64,000 nt of DNA, taken from contig NZ_JBEPSM010000001.1 in the NCBI RefSeq assembly GCF_040548815.1, positions 434,001 to 498,000 on the forward strand, given 5' to 3'. The notes under the pieces were generated by a model. The model had not been told where the DNA came from. It did not search any database and was given only the letters and a program-made list of their open reading frames with translations. Both the position numbers and the translations under genes were made by a program. How positions within the stretch are numbered: position 1 is the stretch's first letter; each line of letters begins with the position of its first letter. This document shows positions 1 through 9,108 of the stretch, one piece after another. This stretch comes from Kaistia defluvii (GTDB lineage: Bacteria > Pseudomonadota > Alphaproteobacteria > Rhizobiales > Kaistiaceae).

Positions 1-1
1 C

Positions 2-58
2 CAGCAGGCTGTTGGCAAGGCCAAGGACGCCGTCAAGAACGTCGTCGACAAGGCCTGA
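2..58 (+). CDS. CsbD-like stress protein, C-terminal fragment
   Basis: Only the last 18 codons and a TGA stop are inside the window; the gene begins upstream. The tail is Lys/Ala/Val/Asp rich, reading VGKAKDAVKNVVDKA, the amphipathic repeat pattern of the small CsbD family, a general-stress protein of unknown biochemical role. An intrinsic terminator follows 30 bases downstream. Assignment rests on a short fragment, so another Ala/Lys-rich small protein is possible. Confidence 0.5.
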   Translation, partial: QQAVGKAKDAVKNVVDKA

Positions 59-88
59 TCTACAGGACCCACCATTGACGATATACAG

Positions 89-122
89 GGCCCTGGCCGG
101 ATCTTCCGGCCGGGGCCTTTTT
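89..122 (+). terminator. Intrinsic terminator after the CsbD-like gene
   Basis: A 12-bp GC-rich stem (89-100 with 106-117, one wobble position) with an ATCTT loop is followed by five T residues on the plus strand. It ends the rightward CsbD-like transcript and lies just beyond the 3' end of the leftward aldehyde dehydrogenase gene. Confidence 0.85.
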
Positions 123-132
123 ACGTCGTGCG

Positions 133-1674
133 TCAGGCGACGTCGAACTTGACACCCTGCGCCAGCGGCAGCGTCTTGCCGTAATTGATGGTGTTGGTGG
201 CGCGGCGCATATAGGCTTTCCAAGCGTCGGAGCCGGATTCGCGACCGCCGCCCGTCTCCTTCTCGCCACCGAAAGCGCCACCAATCTCGGCGCCGGACGG
301 GCCGATATTGACGTTAGCGATGCCGCAATCCGAGCCGCGCACCGACAGGAACGTTTCGGCTTCGCGCAGGTCATTGGTGAAGATCGACGAGGAGAGGCCC
401 TGCGGCACGTCGTTGTGCAATTCCAGCGCCTCCTCGAAATCCGAATAGCGCATCACATAGAGGATCGGCGCGAAGGTCTCATGCGCCACGGGCCCGCTCT
501 GCTCCGGCATTTCGACGATGGCCGGGCGCACGTAGAAGGCGTTGGCCGCCTTTTCCCCATCCACTCGGTCGCCGCCGGTAACGCTGCCGCCGGCGGCCTT
601 GGCGGCATCGAGCGCCGACTGCATGCCCTTATAGGCGGCCGCGTCGATCAGCGGGCCGACCAACGTGCCGGATTCGAGCGGGTTGCCGATCGTCACAGAT
701 CCATAGGCCTGCTTCAGCCGCGGCACGAAGCTGTCGTAGATGCTGTCATGCACGAACAGGCGTCGCAGCGACGTGCAGCGCTGGCCCGCCGTGCCCATGG
801 CGGCGAAGGCGACGCCGCGCAGCGTCAGGTCGAGATCGGCCGAGGGGCAGATGATGGCAGCATTGTTGCCGCCCAGCTCCAGGATGGCGCGGGCGAAGCG
901 GCCGGCGAGGCGGGGGCCGACAATGCGGCCCATCGCGGTCGAGCCGGTGGCCGAGACCAGCGGAACGCGCGGATGGTCGACCAGCACTTCGCCGATCTCC
1001 CGACCGCCGATCAGCAGGGCGGAGAGGCCCTCCGGCGCGCTCCCGCCTTCTTCAACGAAACGCTTGAGCGCGCGCTCGAACAGAGCCGAGGTCGCGAGCG
1101 CCGTCAGCGGCGTCTTCTCAGACGGCTTCCAGACGACGCTGTTGCCGCAGACAAGCGCCAGCGCCGCATTCCAGGACCAGACGGCGACGGGGAAGTTGAA
1201 GGCCGAGATGATGCCGGTGACGCCGAGCGGATGCCAGCTCTCCATCATGCGGTGGTCGCTACGCTCGGTGGCGATGGTCAGGCCGTAGAGCTGGCGCGAC
1301 AGGCCGACGGCGAAATCGCAGATGTCGATCATCTCCTGCACCTCGCCAAGGCCTTCGGAAACGATCTTGCCGGCCTCGATCGAGACGAGGCGGCCAAGCG
1401 CCGCCTTATGGGCGCGCAGTTCCTCGCCGAGCAGGCGCACCAATTCGCCGCGCTTCGGCGCCGGGACATTGCGCCAGGCGAGGAAGGCGGTGTGCGCCGT
1501 GTCGATCGCCGCCTTGGCGCCGGCGGCGTCAATCTCGACCAGGCGCGCCAGCTCCTCGCCGGTGATCGGCGAATGCACGGCGAGCGTGCCGCCCGTTCGC
1601 GCGGCGGTGACCCCCATCCCGGAAAGCAGGGCATCGACCTCGGTCGCGAGGGTGTTCTGGATGGCGATGGTCAT
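133..1674 (-). CDS. amaB: L-piperidine-6-carboxylate (alpha-aminoadipate semialdehyde) dehydrogenase, ALDH7 family
   Basis: NAD-dependent aldehyde dehydrogenase of 513 residues. The motif GTAGQRCTSLRRLF around residues 294-307, with catalytic Cys300, is characteristic of ALDH7 (antiquitin / piperidine-6-carboxylate dehydrogenase); the general-base Glu is in LELGGN near residue 266. The family oxidises alpha-aminoadipate semialdehyde in lysine/pipecolate degradation. The ATG at 1674 was chosen because GAGGAAA lies just upstream; a longer in-frame start at 1725 lacks such support. It begins 37 bases after the stop of the FAD oxidase gene, so the two probably form one leftward operon, the amaA-amaB arrangement known from Pseudomonas putida. 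Substrate is inferred from family and context. Confidence 0.82.
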   Translation of the reverse strand: MTIAIQNTLATEVDALLSGMGVTAARTGGTLAVHSPITGEELARLVEIDAAGAKAAIDTAHTAFLAWRNVPAPKRGELVRLLGEELRAHKAALGRLVSIEAGKIVSEGLGEVQEMIDICDFAVGLSRQLYGLTIATERSDHRMMESWHPLGVTGIISAFNFPVAVWSWNAALALVCGNSVVWKPSEKTPLTALATSALFERALKRFVEEGGSAPEGLSALLIGGREIGEVLVDHPRVPLVSATGSTAMGRIVGPRLAGRFARAILELGGNNAAIICPSADLDLTLRGVAFAAMGTAGQRCTSLRRLFVHDSIYDSFVPRLKQAYGSVTIGNPLESGTLVGPLIDAAAYKGMQSALDAAKAAGGSVTGGDRVDGEKAANAFYVRPAIVEMPEQSGPVAHETFAPILYVMRYSDFEEALELHNDVPQGLSSSIFTNDLREAETFLSVRGSDCGIANVNIGPSGAEIGGAFGGEKETGGGRESGSDAWKAYMRRATNTINYGKTLPLAQGVKFDVA

Positions 1675-1711
1675 GGTGTTTCCTCGAATTCCGTGGCGTC
1701 CGCGCGGATGT

Positions 1712-2995
1712 TCAGAGCCGGGCATCGGCGAGATGGGCGATCTGCGCCCCTACTTCGTAATAGGCTTCCTTGAGGCGACGCAAGCGCGCGTCCTGTGGCG
1801 CGGTGACCGGCAGCGGCAGATCGGCCTCCGCGATCCGGCCGGCGATATGGTCGGCGAGCACCCGGCCGAACACGGTGCCCGGGGCAATGCCGCGACCATT
1901 ATAGCCCGAGAAGGCGATGACGTTCTCGGCCAGCCTGTGGAAGCGCGGCAGGCTGTTGTCGGTCATGCCGATCTGCCCGTACCACTCGGCCTCGAAGTCG
2001 ATATCGCCGATCTGCGGATAGATCTTGGCGAGGGCCCGCTTGGCCCAGGCGCGGTGCACCGCAGCCCCGGTGCCGCGCAAGGCGCCGACGCTGCCGAACA
2101 CCAGCCGGCCGGCACGGTCGAAGCGAAACGAGGTTAGAACTTCCTTCGTATCCCACGCGCCCTGGCGCTCGGGCAGGATCGATTGGCGCAGCTCCGCGCT
2201 GAGCGGCAGGGTGGCGAAGTTGAAATAGGGCAGGTGCACCTGCTCGGTCCGGATTTCGGGCCAAGGCATGTTGGTATAGGCGTCGGTCGCCACGACGACC
2301 CAGCGGGCGGTGACGCTGCCGCGATCCGTGGTCACGCGCCAGCCCGTCGGGACCTTCTCGGCCTGGCGGACCGGACTCTGGGTGAACAGCCGTGCGCCAA
2401 CGCGGATGGCGGCATGGGCGAGGCCGCGGACATAGGCCAGCGGCTGAACCGTTCCGGCGCGCATGTCGAGCAGCGATCCGGCATAAGCGCGGCTGCCGAG
2501 CTTGGCCGCCGTTTCGGTCGCATCGAGCAGGCGCACCGCCGCGCCACGCGCGCCCCATTGTGCGGCACGCTGCTGGATTTCGATCAGGCCCTTGCCTCCC
2601 ACGGCGCAATGCAGCGTCCCCGCCATCTCCAGTTCGCAGGCGATGTTATGGGCGCGGACCAGTTCGAAGACGAGCTTCGGCGCGTTGCCGAGCAGGTCGA
2701 GCAGGCGGTCGCCATAGAGGGGGCCGAGGGCTGCCGGCAGGTCGTCGGGCATGACCCACATGCCGGCATTGACCAGACCTACATTCCGTCCTGAGCCGCC
2801 GAAACCGAATTCGACGCCTTCCAGCAGCACCACGTCGAGCCCGTCCTGGGCCGCATGCAGCGCCGTCGAAAGGCCGGTATAGCCGCCGCCGACCACCACC
2901 ACGTCCGCCGTCAGGGCGCGGGAAAGCGCCGTCGTGACGGGAGACGGGGGAGCCGTCCGCTCCCAGAGGCCGTGCGATAGCGGGTCGTTCTGCAT
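1712..2995 (-). CDS. amaA: FAD-dependent amine oxidase, probable L-pipecolate oxidase
   Basis: DAO-type flavoprotein of about 427 residues. The N-terminus carries the FAD dinucleotide-binding motif VVVGGGYTGLSTAL and the C-terminus the second flavin-contact motif GYNGRGIAPGTVFG. The family includes pipecolate oxidase AmaA and gamma-glutamylputrescine oxidase PuuB. The neighbouring ALDH7 gene favours the pipecolate role, which would produce piperidine-6-carboxylate for AmaB. Start at ATG 2995 gives the usual N-terminus (MQNDPLSHGLWERT); upstream in-frame starts at 3034 and 3058 cannot be excluded. A sarcosine- or putrescine-type substrate remains possible. Confidence 0.68.
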   Translation of the reverse strand: MQNDPLSHGLWERTAPPSPVTTALSRALTADVVVVGGGYTGLSTALHAAQDGLDVVLLEGVEFGFGGSGRNVGLVNAGMWVMPDDLPAALGPLYGDRLLDLLGNAPKLVFELVRAHNIACELEMAGTLHCAVGGKGLIEIQQRAAQWGARGAAVRLLDATETAAKLGSRAYAGSLLDMRAGTVQPLAYVRGLAHAAIRVGARLFTQSPVRQAEKVPTGWRVTTDRGSVTARWVVVATDAYTNMPWPEIRTEQVHLPYFNFATLPLSAELRQSILPERQGAWDTKEVLTSFRFDRAGRLVFGSVGALRGTGAAVHRAWAKRALAKIYPQIGDIDFEAEWYGQIGMTDNSLPRFHRLAENVIAFSGYNGRGIAPGTVFGRVLADHIAGRIAEADLPLPVTAPQDARLRRLKEAYYEVGAQIAHLADARL

Positions 2996-3164
2996 ATGCC
3001 TGTCCGCCAGCTGCCGGAGGTTTGATGCGATCATGGCTGGGGCGCAGGCCCTCGACAACGGAAATCCAGTCCCGCCTCGCGACTGTCATCGTTCTGTCAT
3101 GGCTGCTGTCGCAGTGATGCCATGCGGCGCTCCGCCCGACCGATCTTGAATAGCCCGACGACCC

Positions 3165-4187
3165 ATGAGTCACCGAGAAAATCCATTGCCGGCTGACCGG
3201 ATGGCGCGGCCCGTGTCGGGCGTGATCTGGGCGTATCGCTTCGATGGCAAAGGGCAGGCGGCGCCGGTGGCGTTCGATGCCTGCATCCGGCCGCTTGCTC
3301 CGGGCGAGGGGTTCCTCTGGGTCCACCTCGACTTCGTCGACAGGCTGGCGCGCGACTGGATCGCCGGCATCGATTGGCTCGGGCCGCAGGCGCGACGGCT
3401 GCTCCTGAGCCCGGACGATTATCCCGCGCTCGAATATGACGCGTCCTCGGTGTGGGGCCGCTTCTCCGACACGCTGCAGGATCCCGACGAGGACAGCGAC
3501 CGCACGGTGCCGATGCGTTTCGCCTTCGGCCCGGGCTATCTGGTTTCCGGCCGCCGCCATCCGGTCCGAGCCGCCGCTCTGACGCGGACGAAGATCGATA
3601 GCGGTCATCCCGTCGGCGGACCGGTTGCCTTGTTCGAGGTGATGATCGAACAGGTTCTGCGCGCCATCGCGGAAACGCTGCGTGCCTCGCGGACGGAGGC
3701 CGATTCGATCGAGGATCGCGTGCTCGACGAGCGCCTGCACGACGAATCGCGCCGTCTCGGCCCCTTGCGGCGCACAGCCGTGAAATTGCACCGCCAGCTA
3801 TCAGGCCTGCGCAGCATCCTGCGCGAATTCGCCGAGGATGAACACGTCGACGGCAGCCACGTCGCCTCGCGCGCGGCAGCGGAACGGCTCTTGCGCCGGA
3901 TCGAGACGCTCGACCAGGAAGTGCAGGAGGTGCAGGACCGCGCGCGCTTCCTGCAGGACGAGATCGCGGCGAAGCTGGCCACAATCAGCAACCGGCATCT
4001 CTATGTGCTGTCGGTCATGACGGCGCTGCTGATGCCGCCGACGCTGGTCACCGGCTTCTTCGGCATGAACACCGGCGGTCTCCCCTTTCTCGAGGGCGCG
4101 CATGGCTGGATCGGCGCGTCGCTGATCGGCGGCCTGGCCTCGGGCTGCACCCTGCTGCTGCTGAAACGGCTCGGCTTCTTCGAATAG
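3165..4187 (+). CDS. zntB: CorA/ZntB-family divalent metal transporter
   Basis: A 340-residue protein with the CorA-superfamily layout: a large cytoplasmic N-terminal domain (about 1-275) ending in a long helical segment, then two C-terminal membrane helices. The first helix ends in the signature Gly-Met-Asn (FFGMNTGGLPF), which forms the pore entrance. The N-terminal VSGVIWAYRFDGKG resembles the ZntB (zinc) branch more than CorA (magnesium/cobalt), but metal choice cannot be read directly. Start ATG 3165 has no strong ribosome site; an in-frame ATG at 3201 is an alternative. Divergent from the amaA-amaB pair. Confidence 0.8.
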   Translation: MSHRENPLPADRMARPVSGVIWAYRFDGKGQAAPVAFDACIRPLAPGEGFLWVHLDFVDRLARDWIAGIDWLGPQARRLLLSPDDYPALEYDASSVWGRFSDTLQDPDEDSDRTVPMRFAFGPGYLVSGRRHPVRAAALTRTKIDSGHPVGGPVALFEVMIEQVLRAIAETLRASRTEADSIEDRVLDERLHDESRRLGPLRRTAVKLHRQLSGLRSILREFAEDEHVDGSHVASRAAAERLLRRIETLDQEVQEVQDRARFLQDEIAAKLATISNRHLYVLSVMTALLMPPTLVTGFFGMNTGGLPFLEGAHGWIGASLIGGLASGCTLLLLKRLGFFE

Positions 4188-4285
4188 CAGCCCCCAAACG
4201 AAACGACCGCCAGGCGGGATCCGAAGATCGCGCAAGGCGGTCGCTGGTGTCGTTGGCCGGCGCGTTGGTCGCGCCGATCAGCCGG

Positions 4286-4414
4286 TTAGTCTTCGGCCGG
4301 GGTGATCGCGATGCGACCCTTCAGCCGGTCGTCGCGCAGCTCGTACCACATGGCGTTGAGGATGCCGAAGGCGCAGGCCAGGCTGAGGCCGAGGATCCAG
4401 GAAAAGTACCACAT
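4286..4414 (-). CDS. cydX: Cytochrome bd oxidase small subunit CydX
   Basis: A 42-codon gene directly after cydB, 15 bases from its stop. It starts MWYFSWILGLSLACAFGI, a single membrane helix beginning with the MWYF-W-LG signature of CydX/YbgT, and ends in a charged tail (WYELRDDRLKGRI). A strong GGAGG lies upstream of the ATG. CydX stabilises the haem d site of the bd quinol oxidase in the inner membrane. It completes a cydABX operon. Confidence 0.93.
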   Translation of the reverse strand: MWYFSWILGLSLACAFGILNAMWYELRDDRLKGRIAITPAED

Positions 4415-4429
4415 TGCGTCGTCCTCCAC

Positions 4430-5581
4430 TCAGTAGGCGTTGGGGTTCTTGGCCATGCTGTCTCCCGTCACCTTGCCGCGCATGACCCGGTAGATGAAGG
4501 CCGTGTAGAGCAGGATGATCGGCAGGAAGAAGCCGGTCGAGAGCAGCATGATCCAGAGCGTCAGATGCGAGGACGAGGCGTCCCAGATCGTCAGGCCGGC
4601 ATTGGGGTTGATCGAGGACGGCAGCAGGAACGGGAAGAGCGAGACGCCCGCCGTCGCGATGATGCCGAAGACGCCCAGCCCCGAGGTGATGAAGGTGAGG
4701 GCCGGCTTGCGGATGGTGAAGCCCACCAGAGCCAGTACCAGGCCGACGAAGCCCGCGATCGGCGCGATCATCATCCAGGGATAGGTCTTGTAGTTGGCGA
4801 GCCAGGCGCCGGTCTCGACCATCGCCGTCTTGCCGAGCGGGTTGGATTGGCCGTTCGGATCGATGACGCTGGTGATCACATGCCCGCCAATGCCGTAGGC
4901 GATCCAGACGCCGGCAAGTGCGAACAGCACGATCGCGGCGAGCGCCGCCCACCGGCCATAGGTACGGGCGCGGTCGGCGATCGGGCCCGACGTCTTCCAG
5001 GTCAGCAGCGCCGCGCCATGCATGATCAGCATGGAGAGGCTGACGAGGCCGGTCAGAAGCGCGAACGGCGTCAGCAGCTGGAAGAAGTTGCCGCGATAGA
5101 AGGTCCGCATCGTGCCGTCGAGCTCGAAGGGTAGGCCGAGCAGCACGTTGCCGACGGCAACGCCAAGGATCAGGGCCGGGACGGTGCCGCAGAAGCAAAG
5201 CACCATGTCCCACTTCGAGCGCCAGCCGGTATCGCCGATCTTGCTGCGATACTTGAAGCCGACCGGCCGCAGGATGAGGGCGATCAGGATCACCATCATC
5301 GCCAGATAGAGGCCGGAGAACGACACGGCATAGAGCAGGGGGAAGGCGGCGAAGATGGCGCCGCCGCCCAGGATCAGCCAGACCTGGTTGCCTTCCCAGA
5401 CCGGGCCGACGACGTTGATCACGATACGCCGTTCTTCGTCCGTCTTAGCGACGAACGGGAGGAGGGCGCCGATGCCGAGATCGAAGCCGTCCATGACCGC
5501 GAAGCCGATCAGCAGAATGCCGAGGAGCATCCACCAGAGGAGGCGGAGCGTCTCATAGTCGATAGGCACAATGTTACTCAT
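4430..5581 (-). CDS. cydB: Cytochrome bd ubiquinol oxidase subunit II
   Basis: A 383-residue polytopic membrane protein, full length for CydB. The N-terminal region (LRLLWWMLLGILLIGFAVMDGFDLGIG) matches the family, with the conserved FDLG motif. Together with CydA it forms the terminal oxidase that reduces oxygen to water using quinol, with high oxygen affinity. It begins 15 bases after cydA ends and is followed by cydX, so the three are probably one transcript running leftward. Confidence 0.96.
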   Translation of the reverse strand: MSNIVPIDYETLRLLWWMLLGILLIGFAVMDGFDLGIGALLPFVAKTDEERRIVINVVGPVWEGNQVWLILGGGAIFAAFPLLYAVSFSGLYLAMMVILIALILRPVGFKYRSKIGDTGWRSKWDMVLCFCGTVPALILGVAVGNVLLGLPFELDGTMRTFYRGNFFQLLTPFALLTGLVSLSMLIMHGAALLTWKTSGPIADRARTYGRWAALAAIVLFALAGVWIAYGIGGHVITSVIDPNGQSNPLGKTAMVETGAWLANYKTYPWMMIAPIAGFVGLVLALVGFTIRKPALTFITSGLGVFGIIATAGVSLFPFLLPSSINPNAGLTIWDASSSHLTLWIMLLSTGFFLPIILLYTAFIYRVMRGKVTGDSMAKNPNAY

Positions 5582-5596
5582 CGCATACCTCGCGGA

Positions 5597-7186
5597 TCAG
5601 AGCTTCGGAGCGGCGGCTGCCGTCACCGGCAGGACACCGGCACCCGCAGGAGCGGACTCGAAGGGGTTATGGTCCAGCGGTCCCTTCTTGATGGTCTTGA
5701 CCATCAGCACGACCTCGATGATCGCCAGCACGGTGTAGATGGCCAGGAACAGGGCGAGGCTGATGGCGAGATCCCAGAGGGTGAGCCCCGATGCCGCGTA
5801 GAAGGTCGGCAACACGCCTTCGATCGCCCAGGGCTGGCGGCCGTACTCGGCTAGCAACCAGCCGCATTCGATCGCGAGCCAGGGCAGCGGCAGGCTGAAC
5901 AGTGCCAGCCACAGCGTCCAGCGCTTCTCGCCGAGCTTGTGCCGCGAGGCGATCCAGAAAGCGGCGCCGAAGAAGGCGATGAAGTAGAAGCCGAGACCCA
6001 CCATCACGCGGAAGCTCCAGAACAGCACCGGCACGTTCGGGATGGTCGAATTCGCTGCCTTGGTGATGTCTTCCGGCGTGGCGTTCTCGATGTCGGTGCG
6101 GAACTGCTTGACCAGCAAACCATAGCCGAGGTTCGGCCACTTCGCGTCGAATACGGCGCGGGCTTCGCTGTCGGCGGGGTTGGCGCGGACCTTCTGCAGC
6201 GCGACATAGGCCTCGATGCCGTCGCGGATCCTCTCATGCGCGGAGTCCACCAGGTTGAGGATGCCGGGTAGTTCAGTCGTCAGCGAGCGGGTGCCGATCA
6301 GGCCCAGCAGGTAGGGGACGCTGATGGCGAAGGAGTTTTCCTGCTTCTCCATGTTGGGGAAGGCGATGACGTTGATCGCGGCCGGCGCCGGCTCGGTGTG
6401 CCACATGGCTTCCATGCCGGCGATCTTCATCTTCTGGTTTTCGGTCGTCACATAGCCGCTCTCGTCACCGAGCACGACGACGGACAGCGCCGCGGCGAGG
6501 CCGAAGCTGGCGGCAACGGCCATGGAGCGCTTGGCGAATTCCTGGTGGCGGCCACGCAGCAGGTACCAGGAGCTGACGGCCATCACGAACATCGCGCCGG
6601 TGACGTAGCCTGCGCTCACCGTGTGGACGAACTTGGCTTGGGCAACCGGGTTGAACACGACGGCCATGAAGTCGGTGACTTCCATGCGCATGGTGTCAGG
6701 ATTGAAGACGGCGCCGACCGGGTGCTGCATCCAGCCATTGGCGACCAGGATCCAGAGCGCCGAGAAATTCGCGCCAAAGGCGACCAGCCAGGTGACGATC
6801 AGATGTCCGACCTTGGACATGCGGTCCCAGCCGAAGAAGAACAGGCCGACGAACGACGCCTCGAGGAAGAAGGCCATCAGCCCTTCGAGGGCCAGCGGCG
6901 CGCCGAAAATGTCGCCGACATAGTGGCTGTAATAGGACCAGTTCATGCCGAACTGGAATTCCATGACGACGCCGGTAGCAACGCCCATGGCGAAGTTGAT
7001 ACCGAAGCAGGTTCCCCAGAATAGGGTCATTCGCCGCCAGATTTCGCGGCCGGTCATAACGTAGACGCTCTCCATGATCGCCATCAGGAAAGAGAGCCCG
7101 AGCGTCAGGGGAACGAAAAGGAAATGATACATCGCCGTGGCTGCGAACTGCAGCCTCGACAGGGTGACAATATCGATATCAATCAT
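5597..7186 (-). CDS. cydA: Cytochrome bd ubiquinol oxidase subunit I
   Basis: A 529-residue membrane subunit binding haems b558, b595 and d. Visible family marks are the early His in AMYHFLFVPLTLG (haem ligand, residue 21), the quinol-oxidase signature EYGRQPWAIEGVLPT near the C-terminus, and a long periplasmic quinol loop containing KMKIAGMEAMWHTEPAP, so it belongs to the long Q-loop class like the E. coli enzyme. First gene of the leftward cydABX operon. The region upstream, shared with cydD, contains an FNR/FixK-like box, consistent with induction at low oxygen. Confidence 0.96.
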   Translation of the reverse strand: MIDIDIVTLSRLQFAATAMYHFLFVPLTLGLSFLMAIMESVYVMTGREIWRRMTLFWGTCFGINFAMGVATGVVMEFQFGMNWSYYSHYVGDIFGAPLALEGLMAFFLEASFVGLFFFGWDRMSKVGHLIVTWLVAFGANFSALWILVANGWMQHPVGAVFNPDTMRMEVTDFMAVVFNPVAQAKFVHTVSAGYVTGAMFVMAVSSWYLLRGRHQEFAKRSMAVAASFGLAAALSVVVLGDESGYVTTENQKMKIAGMEAMWHTEPAPAAINVIAFPNMEKQENSFAISVPYLLGLIGTRSLTTELPGILNLVDSAHERIRDGIEAYVALQKVRANPADSEARAVFDAKWPNLGYGLLVKQFRTDIENATPEDITKAANSTIPNVPVLFWSFRVMVGLGFYFIAFFGAAFWIASRHKLGEKRWTLWLALFSLPLPWLAIECGWLLAEYGRQPWAIEGVLPTFYAASGLTLWDLAISLALFLAIYTVLAIIEVVLMVKTIKKGPLDHNPFESAPAGAGVLPVTAAAAPKL

Positions 7187-7245
7187 GGCCTATACCTTTT
7201 GAGTCGCCAGGATTTAAAAACTACCGATCTATAAGGCCTCTAACA

Positions 7246-7259
7246 TTGAGCGAAATCAA
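7246..7259. promoter_or_regulatory. FNR/FixK-type box between cydA and cydD
   Basis: The 14-mer TTGAGCGAAATCAA differs at one position from the FNR/FixK consensus TTGAT-N4-ATCAA. It sits in the divergent intergenic region, 60 bases upstream of cydA and 77 upstream of cydD, positions from which a dimeric CRP/FNR-family activator could serve either or both operons. The same bases would be coding if cydD used an upstream TTG start, which argues for the later cydD start. Confidence 0.7.
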
Positions 7260-7335
7260 TGCAGCGACCGGTCGCGTGCGGTCGATTGGCACAGGGGGAG
7301 GCCCAAATGATCGCCTACACTGTAAGACTGGGTGC

Positions 7336-9108
7336 ATGAACACCGTCGAATCTACCACAGCTGCAGAAAAAGCTGTCCGCCCCCCGGCAATCGAGGCGAA
7401 ATGGCTGAGGACGCGGGGTCGCGTCGGCCGTCGCGCCATGGGCATCGCCATCCTGGTGCCGCTCGTCAGCGCCTGCCTTACCGTGGCGCAGGCCTATTGG
7501 CTCGCCACGATCCTGCATCGCGCCATCATCGATCAGGTGGCCAGTTCGTCGCAGGCGGCGGCGATCCTGGTGCTGCTCGGCCTTGTGACCGCCCGCGCGC
7601 TGCTGGCCTGGATCGGCGAGGCGGCGGGCATCCGCGCCGCCGAGGACATCAAGCAGGCGATTCGCCGGGACCTGTTCGCGACGCTGATGCGGCGCGGGCC
7701 CGACTGGATGCGCCAGCGCGCCTCCGGCGAACTGGCCAGCCAGATCCTGGATCAGGTCGAGGCGCTGGACGGCTATTTCTCGCGCTTCGTGCCAGCGATG
7801 ATCGCCGCTGCCGTGGTGCCGATCGCCTTCGCCATCGGTCTGATGCCGGTCGATCTCGTCGTCGGCATCGTTCTCTTGGTCACCGCGCCGCTCATCCCGG
7901 TCTTTATGGCGCTGGCCGGCTGGGGCGCGGAAGCCGCGAGCCGCCAGCACCTGACGGCCCTGTCGCGCCTGTCCGGCATGTTCGCCGACCGGCTGCGCGG
8001 CCTGCTCGTCTTGAAGCTGTCCGGCCGGGCAGAGGACGAGATCGTCCGCGTCCGCAGCGCCAGCGACGAGTTTGCGACGCGCACGCTGGCCGTGCTGCGG
8101 ATCGCCTTCCTGTCCTCGGCGGTGCTCGAGTTCTTTGCCGCCCTCGGCGTGGCTGGCGTCGCGCTCTATGTCGGGCTGACCTATATCGGCCTGCTCGATC
8201 TGCGCGGCGCGGAGCTCGGCCTCCAGGCTGGCCTGTTCTGCCTGCTGATGGCGCCGGAGGTCTATATGCCGCTGCGCACGCTGGCGGCGCATTACCACGA
8301 CCGCGCCAGCGCCAAGGCGGCCGTCGCCAGCCTGGCCGCGACGTTCGAGAACCTGCCCGGCGTCGACGAGCCTGTGGTGGCCCAGGGCGCCGACTGGGCT
8401 CCCGTCAGTGCCATCGCCGTCACGGCCCGCCATCTGACCGTCGAGACGCCCGATCGCGGCACCATTCTCTCGGATGCGACCCTCGAGATCCTGCCTGGCG
8501 AGACCGTGGCGCTGCTCGGCCCAAGCGGCATCGGCAAGTCGACGCTCATCGAGGTGCTGGCTCGCCTGCGGGGCCATCAGGGCCGAATCGAACTCGGCGG
8601 CGTGCCGCTCGCCGATATCGATGAGCGCTCGCTTCGCCAGGGCGTGGCGGCGCTCGGCCAGCGGCCGCGCCTGTTCCACGGCACCATCGCCAGCAACATC
8701 CGGCTCGGCCGCGCCGATGCGACCGACGCCGAGGTGCGCGCCGCCGCCGAGCAGGCCTGCGTGCTCGATTTCGCCGACCGTCTTCCGGGAAGGTTGGATA
8801 CGCCGATCGGCGAACGGGGCAGGGGACTTTCCGGCGGCGAGGCGCAGCGCGTGGCGCTTGCCCGCATCTTCCTGCGCGACCCGGCGCTGGTGCTGCTCGA
8901 CGAGCCGACCGCGCATCTGGACATCGAGACCGAGGCCCGCGTCATGCGCGCCGTTCTGGATTTTGCGGCCGGCCGAACCCTGCTGATCGCCACCCACTCC
9001 ATCGAGGTCGCGAGCCTGATGGATCGGATCTGCGAGATCGACGACCGCCATCGAATCGTCCGGCGCGCTCTCGCGGCGACGACTTCTGCCATGAAGGGAG
9101 TGGCGTGA
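7336..9108 (+). CDS. cydD: Heterodimeric ABC exporter subunit CydD
   Basis: A 590-residue half-transporter: an N-terminal six-helix membrane domain (about 30-330) and an ABC domain with Walker A GPSGIGKST near residue 395, signature LSGGEAQR near 498 and Walker B LVLLDEPTAHLD near 518. CydDC exports reduced thiols (glutathione/cysteine) or handles haem in the periplasm and is needed to assemble cytochrome bd. ATG 7336 was chosen because upstream in-frame codons overlap the FNR-like box. The stop overlaps the cydC start by one base. Confidence 0.9.
   Translation: MNTVESTTAAEKAVRPPAIEAKWLRTRGRVGRRAMGIAILVPLVSACLTVAQAYWLATILHRAIIDQVASSSQAAAILVLLGLVTARALLAWIGEAAGIRAAEDIKQAIRRDLFATLMRRGPDWMRQRASGELASQILDQVEALDGYFSRFVPAMIAAAVVPIAFAIGLMPVDLVVGIVLLVTAPLIPVFMALAGWGAEAASRQHLTALSRLSGMFADRLRGLLVLKLSGRAEDEIVRVRSASDEFATRTLAVLRIAFLSSAVLEFFAALGVAGVALYVGLTYIGLLDLRGAELGLQAGLFCLLMAPEVYMPLRTLAAHYHDRASAKAAVASLAATFENLPGVDEPVVAQGADWAPVSAIAVTARHLTVETPDRGTILSDATLEILPGETVALLGPSGIGKSTLIEVLARLRGHQGRIELGGVPLADIDERSLRQGVAALGQRPRLFHGTIASNIRLGRADATDAEVRAAAEQACVLDFADRLPGRLDTPIGERGRGLSGGEAQRVALARIFLRDPALVLLDEPTAHLDIETEARVMRAVLDFAAGRTLLIATHSIEVASLMDRICEIDDRHRIVRRALAATTSAMKGVA

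Noticed and set aside
7246..7335. Longer cydD N-terminus beginning at TTG 7246.
   Set aside because: The first codons coincide with the FNR/FixK-like box, and no ribosome site precedes them. The ATG at 7336 starts a normal N-terminus.
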